DNA from: SZUA-448 sp045593785
Lineage (GTDB): Bacteria > Bacillota > Clostridia > Lachnospirales > Lachnospiraceae
Length of the DNA: 9,103 bases
NCBI GenBank assembly: GCA_045593785.1
Contig: JAZNXH010000123.1
Span: forward strand, 1-9,103
Reading direction: 5' to 3'
Below the pieces are notes generated by a model. That model did not search any database, was not told the origin of the DNA, and was given only the letters and a program-made list of their open reading frames with translations. This document shows positions 1 through 5,690 of the stretch, one piece after another; the stretch's first letter is position 1, and every line of letters begins with the position of its first letter. The translations under genes and the position numbers were made by a program.

Positions 1-951
1 CGTAAGGATGAACTCACGCTTTCTGTCATAGGTTCCGCTTGCAAAGAAATCATACAGTACTTTATTTTCATTGGATGCACAGATCAGTTTATTAATCGGA
101 AGTCCGATACACTTTGCGTAATATGCCGCAAGGATATTACCGAAGTTACCGGTCGGCACAACGACGTTGATTGCTACGCCGTTCTTCACTGCACCTTCTG
201 CGAGCAGTCTGCAATATGCCCATACATAGTACACTACCTGCGGTGTCAGTCTTCCGATATTAATCGAGTTTGCGGAGGAGAAGCAGTATCCGTTATCCGC
301 CAGCTTCTTTGCCAGTGCCGGATCGGTGAAGAGTTTCTTCACACCGGTCTGTGCATCATCGAAGTTACCCTTAACTGCGATAACGCAGGTATTGTCGCCT
401 TCCTGGGTTACCATCTGACGCTCCTGTACGGTACTTACTCCATCCTTCGGATAGAATACAATAATCTTGGTTCCCGGCACGTCTGCAAAGCCTGCAAGCG
501 CTGCTTTACCGGTATCACCGGAAGTAGCGGTTAGGATAACGATATCGTCTTTCAGGTTGTTCTTTTTTGCAGCCGTTACCATCAGGTGCGGAAGCATGGA
601 GAGTGCCATGTCCTTGAACGCAGCGGTCGCTCCGTGCCACAACTCCAGGTAATAAGCATCTCCTGCTTTCTTTATCGGAACGATATCTGCCGCGTCAAAT
701 TTCTCGTCATATGCCTTGTTGATACAATTCTTGAGTTCTTCTTCGGTGTAGTCCGTAAGGAACTGCTTCAATACTTCATAAGCCAGACTGCGATAGTCCA
801 GCTTCTTCAATTCATCAAAATCCCAACCCGGTACCGGCAGGGTGGCAGGCACATAAAGACCGCCGTCTTCTGCAATACCCTTTAAGATTGCCTGGGATGC
901 TGTTACGCTTCCTTCGCATCCGCGCGTACTGATATATCTGATGTCTTCCAT
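1..951 (-). CDS. thrC: Threonine synthase, 3' end cut off by the window edge
   Basis: This enzyme converts O-phospho-L-homoserine to L-threonine and phosphate using pyridoxal phosphate (PLP), the last step of threonine synthesis, in the cytoplasm. The first 317 residues are present; the family is usually about 450-500 residues, so the C-terminal third lies beyond base 1. The N-terminal threonine-synthase domain is clear (YISTRG at residues 6-11, DGGLYVP at 29-35). The PLP-binding lysine is K113 in HGATAAFKDMAL, and the cofactor phosphate loop is TATSGDTGKAAL (141 onward). SSANSINIGRLTPQ and VPTGNFGNILAAYYAK are also typical. The ATG at 951-949 follows an AAGGAG ribosome binding site at 961-966 with 9 nt spacing. 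The gene has its own promoter and appears to start a transcript of its own; what follows it is outside the window. Identity is near certain. Confidence 0.97.
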   Translation of the reverse strand, partial: MEDIRYISTRGCEGSVTASQAILKGIAEDGGLYVPATLPVPGWDFDELKKLDYRSLAYEVLKQFLTDYTEEELKNCINKAYDEKFDAADIVPIKKAGDAYYLELWHGATAAFKDMALSMLPHLMVTAAKKNNLKDDIVILTATSGDTGKAALAGFADVPGTKIIVFYPKDGVSTVQERQMVTQEGDNTCVIAVKGNFDDAQTGVKKLFTDPALAKKLADNGYCFSSANSINIGRLTPQVVYYVWAYCRLLAEGAVKNGVAINVVVPTGNFGNILAAYYAKCIGLPINKLICASNENKVLYDFFASGTYDRKREFILT

Positions 952-981
952 TTGTCCGATCTCCTTCAAACATTTTTCGCA

Positions 982-1010
982 AGTATAGCACAACTTCCCA
1001 CGCATGACAA
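982..1010 (-). promoter_or_regulatory. Promoter of thrC
   Basis: Reading the minus strand, a -35 box TTGTCA (1010-1005) and a -10 box TATACT (987-982) are separated by exactly 17 bp. Both match the sigma-A consensus at five of six bases. Transcription would start near 975, leaving a leader of only about 25 nt before the ATG. That is too short for an attenuator or riboswitch, so any control by threonine would have to act at this promoter or elsewhere. It lies just downstream of the hydrolase terminator. Confidence 0.8.
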
Positions 1011-1020
1011 GTTTCTATAA

Positions 1021-1050
1021 ATGAAAAATCTCCGGTTCATACCGGAGATT
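1021..1050 (-). terminator. Rho-independent terminator of the cell wall hydrolase gene
   Basis: AATCTCCGG at 1027-1035 and CCGGAGATT at 1042-1050 form a perfect 9 bp stem with a 6 nt loop. On the minus strand the stem runs into TTTTTCAT, giving a U-tract, and the hairpin starts 15 bp past the hydrolase stop codon. It separates the hydrolase from thrC, which has its own promoter just beyond. Confidence 0.85.
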
Positions 1051-1065
1051 CTGTTTCTACATCTA

Positions 1066-2088
1066 TTATCGGAAGAATCTGTGTCCGCCGTGTGTGAACA
1101 GACATTCCAAATCCTGCATCCATGCCGAGGTCTTGTGCTTGTTCGGATTCTTCTCCCATGCGTAGAAATACAACGCACCGTTCGAGTAATCCTCTCCGCT
1201 CAAGCAGCGTGCTACCGCCTCACGGGTGCTGTCGGTTACCTGGATGGAATTCCAGTACCAGCTGATTGCGGTCGGCGAGAACTGCGCGCTTCCGCCGATT
1301 TTCTCAAAGATAACGCCGGTTACCGTATTTGCCATCTTTTCATGATTTACGCGGTTCAATACCACGTTTGCCACCAGTATCTTACCATAGATATCTTCCG
1401 CCGGCGCTTCTGCCTCAACCAGTCGAAGCAGATTCGAGATTTCTTCTTCGGTCAGTTCGATATCCATCTGCGGGTTATATGTCTTAACCAGATACTCCGG
1501 AAGTTCCGGATCCTGCGATACATAATCTGCATCCATGCCCATGGTAACAAGAAGTTCACGGTAGTCTTCATCGCAGAATAATTCGGCTTCCGCATCCGCC
1601 TCTGCCACACGCTTTTGGATATCCGCAATCAATTCATAATTCCACAACAAACCTGACAGATTTTCTTCGTAATCTGCTGTCACTTCCTGCTGTGCAATAA
1701 ACTGAAGCACTTCGTCTCCGCTCAGGATGCCAAACTTCACTGCACCTTCTGCCGAAGTTTCCGCAAATGCCACTTCCCGCATTACTGCATCTGCAGCTTC
1801 CGCAGCCTCTGCAACCTCAGCAATCACTTCATTGGTTTCTGGGATTGCCGCATTCTGCTCTCCCATTCCTGCCGCTGTTGTCTGTACCGGATTCTCCGTT
1901 GTATCATGTGCTGCAGCCTGACGCGCAATGCCATAGCCACCGCAAGCCAGCATTACTACCAATGTAACAATCCACGCCATCCGGATGCACAGCTTTTTAT
2001 AATTCTTATTCTTTTTTTGATTTACGTTCCCTTCTGATTCGCGAACAATGTAGCTGGCGATTTCCAAGGGGGCACTATCCGTATTCAT
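1066..2088 (-). CDS. Membrane-anchored SleB-type cell wall hydrolase
   Basis: This is a predicted peptidoglycan hydrolase of the SleB/CwlJ (Hydrolase_2) family, whose best-known members act as lytic transglycosylases on spore cortex. It has 340 residues. A basic, lysine/asparagine-rich cytoplasmic start (about 1-35) leads into one transmembrane segment (about 37-55), then a long spacer rich in alanine and glutamate (about 80-117) and a helical linker to about 210. The catalytic domain covers about 216-340. LVEAEAPAED holds the expected catalytic glutamate (E227 by comparison with SleB), followed by GKILVANVVLNRV, AQFSP at 268-272 and the family's C-terminal FTHGGHRFFR. MLAC at 46-49 is only an imperfect lipobox, so an uncleaved anchor is more likely than a lipoprotein. 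The start at 2088 has an AGGAAGG ribosome binding site at 9 nt. The SleB name does not prove a role in germination, because vegetative members are common. Confidence 0.88.
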   Translation of the reverse strand: MNTDSAPLEIASYIVRESEGNVNQKKNKNYKKLCIRMAWIVTLVVMLACGGYGIARQAAAHDTTENPVQTTAAGMGEQNAAIPETNEVIAEVAEAAEAADAVMREVAFAETSAEGAVKFGILSGDEVLQFIAQQEVTADYEENLSGLLWNYELIADIQKRVAEADAEAELFCDEDYRELLVTMGMDADYVSQDPELPEYLVKTYNPQMDIELTEEEISNLLRLVEAEAPAEDIYGKILVANVVLNRVNHEKMANTVTGVIFEKIGGSAQFSPTAISWYWNSIQVTDSTREAVARCLSGEDYSNGALYFYAWEKNPNKHKTSAWMQDLECLFTHGGHRFFR

Positions 2089-2144
2089 GAAATAATTCCT
2101 TCCTAATAACTTCCCTTATATATGGAAGCCCCAAAACAACCTGA

Positions 2145-2173
2145 ATTTTATAGCAGGTGGTATTTTCTGTCAA
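2145..2173 (-). promoter_or_regulatory. Promoter of the cell wall hydrolase gene
   Basis: On the minus strand a perfect -35 box TTGACA (2173-2168) and a -10 box TAAAAT (2150-2145, five of six) are separated by 17 bp. Transcription would start near 2138, giving a leader of about 50 nt that carries the ribosome binding site at about 2097-2104. This is the best-formed promoter in the window. Confidence 0.85.
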
Positions 2174-2218
2174 TACGACTTGGGCATTTTCGGCAGTTTA
2201 TAGTAACAAGTTTCGTTC

Positions 2219-2268
2219 GACAAATGTCTTATTTTGTTCATCCTGTACGAGACTCGGGACAGTTGTCC
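2219..2268. promoter_or_regulatory. Pair of GACA-N2-TGTC palindromes, operator-like
   Basis: GACAAATGTC occurs at 2219-2228 and GGACAGTTGTCC at 2257-2268, so the same GACA-N2-TGTC core occurs twice with starts 39 bp apart. Both sit between the divergent promoters of the hydrolase and the AP2 gene. The pattern resembles operators of the BlaI/MecI/CopY repressor family (TACA-N2-TGTA and close variants), but no such regulator is in the window. Symmetry is seen; the role is inferred. Confidence 0.35.
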
Positions 2269-2300
2269 TATTACCTTTTGTGTGATGTGCACATACTTTG

Positions 2301-2384
2301 TTGCAAACATATTACAGATTCATTACATTTGTATCTGCTTCTTTATGAAATATGCTTGCTTTTCCACCATGATTTCGTTACGAT
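2301..2384 (+). promoter_or_regulatory. Candidate promoters of the AP2-domain gene
   Basis: Two weak candidates read rightward. The first is TTGCAA (2301-2306), 17 bp, TACATT (2324-2329). The second is TTGCTT (2356-2361), 17 bp, TACGAT (2379-2384). Each matches consensus at only seven or eight of twelve bases and the two cannot be ranked by eye. A perfect 10 bp palindrome ATGTGCACAT lies just upstream at 2285-2294. Confidence 0.4.
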
Positions 2385-2422
2385 ATTCACAGAAGACCTA
2401 TATTTTATGGAAGGAAAGAGTC

Positions 2423-3259
2423 ATGGCAACGCTCCCCGGAGTATTCAATGCGACAAAAAAAGACGGTACTGCGTATTTCCGCGCCTCCGTCACTTATCAC
2501 AGCCGGCATATCAGCCTCGGAAGTTTTTCCGATGAAGAGACTGCACATGCCGCTTATTTGCTTGCCGCAAGACTGCTGTTTGACAAACATCATTTTTCTT
2601 CCGATCCGTTGCACGAGATTGAATCTTTCCCGGAACGTTCCCTCCCGCTCTCGTTTGACAAGTGGGTCATGCTTCTCAACCTGCGCGACCACGATATATA
2701 CTGTCGTAACCCGATCTATCTTGCCAACCGCTTCTTTTATTATTGTCTCGACCCGGAAACGCTGTTGAAGTTTGATGTCGATGATCTTTTCTTCTATATG
2801 AATCACAAGATCATGCGACGGGGCGGACATCTGTTTGTAGCGGACTATGGTATGCAGCTTAGCATCCTGTCACGGTACGGTATCCGCAATTATGCCGTTG
2901 CCGGCAGAGACTATATTTTTGCCAACAATGATCCCTTGGATTTCCGCTATGCCAACATCGAAATTATCAATCGGTATTATGGTGTGTTCAAGGGATTGCG
3001 AAAAGGTCATGATGTCTATACTGTCAAGATTCATCTGAATGGTGACATTCTGGTCGGTCGTTACCGCAGCGAGGCAGAGGCCGCTGTCGCTTATAACAAA
3101 GCCGTTAATCTTCTAAAAGCACAGGGAATCCGCAAGAATTTTCCGGAGAATTATATTGAAGGAATTGATGAAGTCGAATATGCAAGACATTACAACAACG
3201 CGCGCATCAACCGCAATCTGGCGCGTCATGCCGCCGCTTATCTTGCATCTGAAAAATAG
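2423..3259 (+). CDS. Double AP2-domain protein with degenerate HNH-like core
   Basis: This 278-residue protein is probably a cytoplasmic DNA-binding protein. Residues 5-53 read as an AP2/ERF-type domain (GVFNATKKDG, then ISLGSF at 30-35, then an alanine-rich helix AHAAYLLAARLL). A second AP2-like domain covers about 186-245 (YYGVFKG, VKIHLNGDILVGRY, EAAVAYNKAVNLL, KNFPENYI). The middle resembles the HNH part of HNH-AP2 homing endonucleases: HKIM at 128-131 matches the usual H-R-x-I-M, and GRDYIFANNDPLDFRYANIE (161-180) matches the DHxNGxxLDNRxxNL core. The expected catalytic histidine after D163 is Y164, so nuclease activity is unlikely. The ATG at 2423 is chosen because GGAAGGAAAG lies just upstream (AAGGA 7 nt away); upstream in-frame ATGs lack such a site. 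A transcription regulator or other DNA-binding role is inferred only. No neighbour reveals a target, and no self-splicing intron or mobile element surrounds it. Confidence 0.72.
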   Translation: MATLPGVFNATKKDGTAYFRASVTYHSRHISLGSFSDEETAHAAYLLAARLLFDKHHFSSDPLHEIESFPERSLPLSFDKWVMLLNLRDHDIYCRNPIYLANRFFYYCLDPETLLKFDVDDLFFYMNHKIMRRGGHLFVADYGMQLSILSRYGIRNYAVAGRDYIFANNDPLDFRYANIEIINRYYGVFKGLRKGHDVYTVKIHLNGDILVGRYRSEAEAAVAYNKAVNLLKAQGIRKNFPENYIEGIDEVEYARHYNNARINRNLARHAAAYLASEK

Positions 3260-3267
3260 ATACATTG

Positions 3268-3306
3268 AAAGCCGTCAGTTATGTAATCACATATCCTGAC
3301 GGCTTT
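3268..3306 (+). terminator. Hairpin terminator after the AP2-domain gene, possibly bidirectional
   Basis: AAAGCCGTCAG (3268-3278) pairs perfectly with CTGACGGCTTT (3296-3306), an 11 bp stem. The loop holds a further 5 bp stem, TATGT (3280-3284) with ACATA (3289-3293). The stem starts 8 bp after the stop codon and ends in CTTTGTCTTT, a modest U-tract. The symmetric A and T ends would also let it stop minus-strand transcripts coming from the rnpB side. Confidence 0.72.
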
Positions 3307-3359
3307 GTCTTTAATCATATGAAAATGGAAGAAGAAAAACTCTGACTGTATTATAACAC

Positions 3360-3391
3360 GGTTTTCCCAAAAATGATAGCCTTTTTTTATT
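3360..3391 (+). terminator. Possible second, weak terminator with strong U-tract
   Basis: GGTTTTC (3360-3366) can pair with GATAGCC (3375-3381) with one mismatch and one G-U pair, directly before TTTTTTTATT. The stem is poor but the T-run is the best in this spacer. It could back up the first terminator after the AP2 gene. The rest of the AT-rich stretch 3307-3439 holds no gene that I can support. Confidence 0.35.
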
Positions 3392-3439
3392 AATTTTTCT
3401 TCATTGTTTGTTCTTATTCCTGTAACAAATTATAACACG

Positions 3440-3795
3440 CTGAGCAGCACTATAAGCCGGGTTCTGTCTTGGATGATCATCTATCTCTACCGCCGGTTAC
3501 CCGACGGCTCCCACACAACTGTGTGGCGCGACGTACCCGGAGACACGACGGGCCGCCGTATCGTCTCCTGTTTCGTCTGGCTTCGGATGGGGTTTACCCA
3601 GCCTCCACACGTTACCGCGGGAGCGGTGGTCTCTTACACCGCCATTCCACCCTTACCGCAGACAAGTCTGCGGCGGTTTCTTTTCTGTTGCACTGGCCTT
3701 GGAGTCACCTCCACCGGACGTTATCCGGCATCCTGCCCTATGAAGCCCGGACTTTCCTCACCTCTCGGCGCGACCATCCGTGCTGCTCAAACGCA
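3440..3795 (-). ncRNA. rnpB: RNase P RNA, bacterial class A
   Basis: This is the catalytic RNA of RNase P, which trims the 5' leader from precursor tRNAs together with a small protein subunit. On the minus strand it shows the universal GAGGAAAGTCC (3759-3749), the GCCAGTGCAACAGA motif (3697-3684), GGTAAGGGTGG near 3657-3647, GGGTAAACCCC (3599-3589) and the 3' signature ACAGAACCCGGCTTAT (3467-3452). The ends TGAGCAGCAC (3789-3780) and GTGCTGCTCA (3450-3441) form a perfect 10 bp P1 stem, which fixes the limits to within a few bases. The overall order matches the E. coli-like class A fold rather than the class B fold of Bacillus, in keeping with Clostridia. It has its own promoter. No convincing terminator follows its 3' end before 3306, so the mature end may be made by processing. 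Confidence 0.96.
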
Positions 3796-3801
3796 CGTTG
3801 C

Positions 3802-3830
3802 ATTCTATCATGAATTCCGGATAATTACAA
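3802..3830 (-). promoter_or_regulatory. Promoter of rnpB
   Basis: On the minus strand TTGTAA (3830-3825) and TAGAAT (3807-3802) are separated by 17 bp. A start 6-8 nt beyond the -10 box falls at about 3794-3796, just ahead of the P1 stem, which agrees with the RNA's expected 5' end. The -35 box abuts the hairpin that ends the upstream protease gene. Confidence 0.78.
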
Positions 3831-3858
3831 GAGCGGATTGGTCTTTGCCAATCCGCTC
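3831..3858 (-). terminator. Hairpin terminator of the HtrA-type protease gene
   Basis: GAGCGGATTGG (3831-3841) and CCAATCCGCTC (3848-3858) form a perfect 11 bp stem with a 6 nt loop, 6 bp past the protease stop codon. The following minus-strand bases TTGTAATTAT are only moderately T-rich and also supply the rnpB -35 box, so some read-through into rnpB is possible. Confidence 0.7.
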
Positions 3859-3864
3859 CGCCAG

Positions 3865-5502
3865 TTAGTTTTCCATATTTTTGAACTCTGCACTCTGACG
3901 GAGTACAACCTCAAATTCAAGTTCCTGATACTCTCCATCTATATTTCTCTGGAGTGTAATGGTTACCGTTGTTCCGTAAGGGTTGGTAGTCACACGTTCA
4001 ATCAGTTCATTTGCCGTCTCTACTACAATTCCGTTCACACCGGTAATGATATCGCCAATCTTGATGCCCGCTTCTTCCGCAGCACTGTCCTCGGAGAAGT
4101 TTACTACATATACTCCCACCGGCCAATTGTAATACTCTGCAATTGCCTCGGTTACATCATTGACTCCGACGCCAAGGTATCCCTTTTCCTCATCGGACAA
4201 ACTGTTCATCAGATTCTGGATGATATCTTCCACTCTCGATACCGGAATAGCAAAGCACATACCTTCTACATCTTCGTCTGCGTATTTTACGGAATTAATA
4301 CCGATAACCTCTCCTTCCAGATTCAGAAGTGCACCGCCGCTGTTACCCGGATTGATGGCTGCATCCGTCTGCAACAGAGTCATCTTGGTATTGTCCACCG
4401 TAACTTCTCGATCCTTCGCACTGATATAGCCGACAGTCACAGACTGTCCGTAGCCAAGTGCATTGCCGATTGCAACAACCATCTCGCCGACTTTGATATC
4501 ATCCGAATTGCCAAGCTTGGCAATCTTAATCGCGCCCAACGTTTCCTCCGTCAGGCTCTCCAACGGCACTGCAATTACGGCAAGATCAGTCGAGGCCGCC
4601 GTTCCCTTCACCACCGCCTCTGTCTCGGTTTCGTCAATCAAGATAACTTTGATTGTGTTGGCACCGTCTATTACATGGTTGTTCGTTACAATCAGAAGTT
4701 CTTTTTCGTTTTTCCCGACAATAATACCCGAACCGCTTCCCGGTGTCTCATAACGGCCAAACCACGAATCGGTCGTAAAAGTACAGTTAATCGCCACTGT
4801 AGACGGCATCGCTTCTTCTGCGATATCGCTTACACTCGTTCCCTGAATATACTGGGATTCAATTACGGTACTGCTCTGTATCTTATCGTTGCCTTCCAAT
4901 ACATCAGCGCGGTTTCCATCGGTTCCGATGATAATCTGCTCTCTTACGTCTTCCTGCGGATTCAGATAATTATATAGGCAATTCACGCCGAGGAAACTGC
5001 CGCCCGCAATCACCCCAAACAGAAGTGCTGCTGCCGCAACGCCCAGAAACTTAGCAAACTTACCGGGTTTCTTTTTTTGCTTCGGTTGTTTTTGATAAAC
5101 CGGCGGCATCTGCTGGTATATGGGATTCATCTGCTGATATGCCGGGTTGTAGTACGGATTCCGGTACGCCGGGTTATTGTACGGATACACAGGCGCACCA
5201 TACGGATATCCCTGCTGCGGATTCTGCTGATATGCCGGATTACCATATCCCTCCTGCGGTGCCTGACCGTAATACGGCTGATTTACATTCTGATATTGCA
5301 GATTCTGACCCGGTATCTCAGGCTGTGCCTGCAATTCTTCGTGCTGCGGTTCTGTCGCAGTTATCCCTTCCGTTTCTGCTACCGCCACTGTTTCTTCCGC
5401 CTGTACAGTTTCCCGCTCTGTTTTTTCTTCCTTTATTACTTCCGGTGCCTCTGTCTGCACAGCATTTGCTTCTATATTATTGTTTTCCCAAGTTTCGTTC
5501 AT
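3865..5502 (-). CDS. HtrA/DegP-type membrane-anchored serine protease with one PDZ domain
   Basis: This is a trypsin-fold (S1C) protease of envelope quality control, predicted to degrade misfolded proteins outside the membrane. It has 545 residues. A cytoplasmic N-terminus of about 145 residues is first glutamate-rich (1-62), then tyrosine, proline and glutamine-rich with NPAYQQ-like repeats (about 88-137), then basic (KQPKQKKKPGKFAKF). One transmembrane segment covers about 152-176. The protease domain (about 225-435) has an intact triad: H276 in TNNHVIDG, D306 in STDLAVI and S388 in NPGNSGGAL. A single PDZ domain covers about 441-535 (GYLGVGV, AAEEAGIKIGDIITGVNG). This is the usual one-PDZ Gram-positive HtrA layout, with an unusually long cytoplasmic part. 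The start at 5502 is set by AAAGGAG at 5517-5511, 8 nt before the ATG; an in-frame ATG at 5586 lacks a ribosome binding site and lies in the promoter region. HtrA and DegP describe the family, not a proven ortholog. Confidence 0.94.
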   Translation of the reverse strand: MNETWENNNIEANAVQTEAPEVIKEEKTERETVQAEETVAVAETEGITATEPQHEELQAQPEIPGQNLQYQNVNQPYYGQAPQEGYGNPAYQQNPQQGYPYGAPVYPYNNPAYRNPYYNPAYQQMNPIYQQMPPVYQKQPKQKKKPGKFAKFLGVAAAALLFGVIAGGSFLGVNCLYNYLNPQEDVREQIIIGTDGNRADVLEGNDKIQSSTVIESQYIQGTSVSDIAEEAMPSTVAINCTFTTDSWFGRYETPGSGSGIIVGKNEKELLIVTNNHVIDGANTIKVILIDETETEAVVKGTAASTDLAVIAVPLESLTEETLGAIKIAKLGNSDDIKVGEMVVAIGNALGYGQSVTVGYISAKDREVTVDNTKMTLLQTDAAINPGNSGGALLNLEGEVIGINSVKYADEDVEGMCFAIPVSRVEDIIQNLMNSLSDEEKGYLGVGVNDVTEAIAEYYNWPVGVYVVNFSEDSAAEEAGIKIGDIITGVNGIVVETANELIERVTTNPYGTTVTITLQRNIDGEYQELEFEVVLRQSAEFKNMEN

Positions 5503-5552
5503 ATATTGAGCTCCTTTCGCCCGTCTGTAAGACACATTGTATTTTCCACCTG

Positions 5553-5580
5553 TGTATAGTCTGTGAACACAATTTGAAAA
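5553..5580 (-). promoter_or_regulatory. Candidate promoter of the HtrA-type protease gene
   Basis: On the minus strand TTTTCA (5580-5575) and TATACA (5558-5553) are 16 bp apart, each matching consensus at four of six bases. The start would be near 5546, giving a leader of about 45 nt. I see no CtsR-, CIRCE- or CssR-like heat or secretion-stress operator that I can support. Confidence 0.4.
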
Positions 5581-5593
5581 AATCATGTTCTGT

Positions 5594-5622
5594 TTGATAT
5601 ATTTACAAATCCGTGATATGCT
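5594..5622 (+). promoter_or_regulatory. Promoter of the sugar phosphotransferase gene
   Basis: TTGATA (5594-5599, five of six) and TATGCT (5617-5622, four of six) are separated by 17 bp. The start would fall near 5629, giving a leader of about 60 nt. The -10 box overlaps the first unit of the TATGC repeat cluster, so a protein bound there could block the promoter. Confidence 0.6.
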
Positions 5623-5658
5623 ATGCGTAATATGCAGTGTATGCTATGCACCGCATAT
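5616..5658. repeat. TATGC repeat cluster over the divergent promoter region
   Basis: TATGC occurs five times in 33 bp, at 5617, 5622, 5631, 5640 and 5645. Two tandem pairs form the 10 bp direct repeat TATGCTATGC at 5617-5626 and 5640-5649, with starts 23 bp apart. ATATGC (5616-5621) is also the reverse complement of GCATAT (5653-5658). The cluster covers the -10 box and start region of the rightward promoter and looks like an operator array. No binding protein is identified. Confidence 0.45.
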
Positions 5659-5690
5659 GATAAATCCAGCTATTGAGAGAATACCCACGC

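Noticed and set aside
952..981. Threonine attenuator or riboswitch before thrC
   Set aside because: The promoter leaves only about 25 nt of leader, which is too short for a leader peptide or an aptamer, and no hairpin is seen in it.
1021..1581. Plus-strand reading frame of 186 codons
   Set aside because: It lies opposite the SleB-type hydrolase, begins inside the terminator hairpin and has no ribosome binding site.
2234..2422. Longer N-terminus for the AP2-domain protein from an upstream ATG
   Set aside because: The extra 63 residues resemble no family, the DNA is AT-rich with promoter-like boxes and palindromes, and the only good ribosome binding site precedes the ATG at 2423.
3404..3868. 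Two overlapping plus-strand reading frames in the rnpB region
   Set aside because: They lie opposite the RNase P RNA, whose conserved motifs and P1 pairing explain the sequence. The proteins look like no family and have no ribosome binding sites.
3838..4977. Long plus-strand reading frame of 379 codons
   Set aside because: It is a shadow of the HtrA-type protease gene, whose catalytic triad and PDZ domain are unmistakable on the minus strand.
5503..5586. Longer N-terminus for the HtrA-type protease from an ATG at 5586
   Set aside because: It has no ribosome binding site and runs through the probable promoter; the ATG at 5502 has AAAGGAG at proper spacing.
5673..5690. TTG start six codons upstream for the sugar phosphotransferase
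   Set aside because: No ribosome binding site precedes it; the ATG at 5691 is preferred although its GAGAG site is weak.
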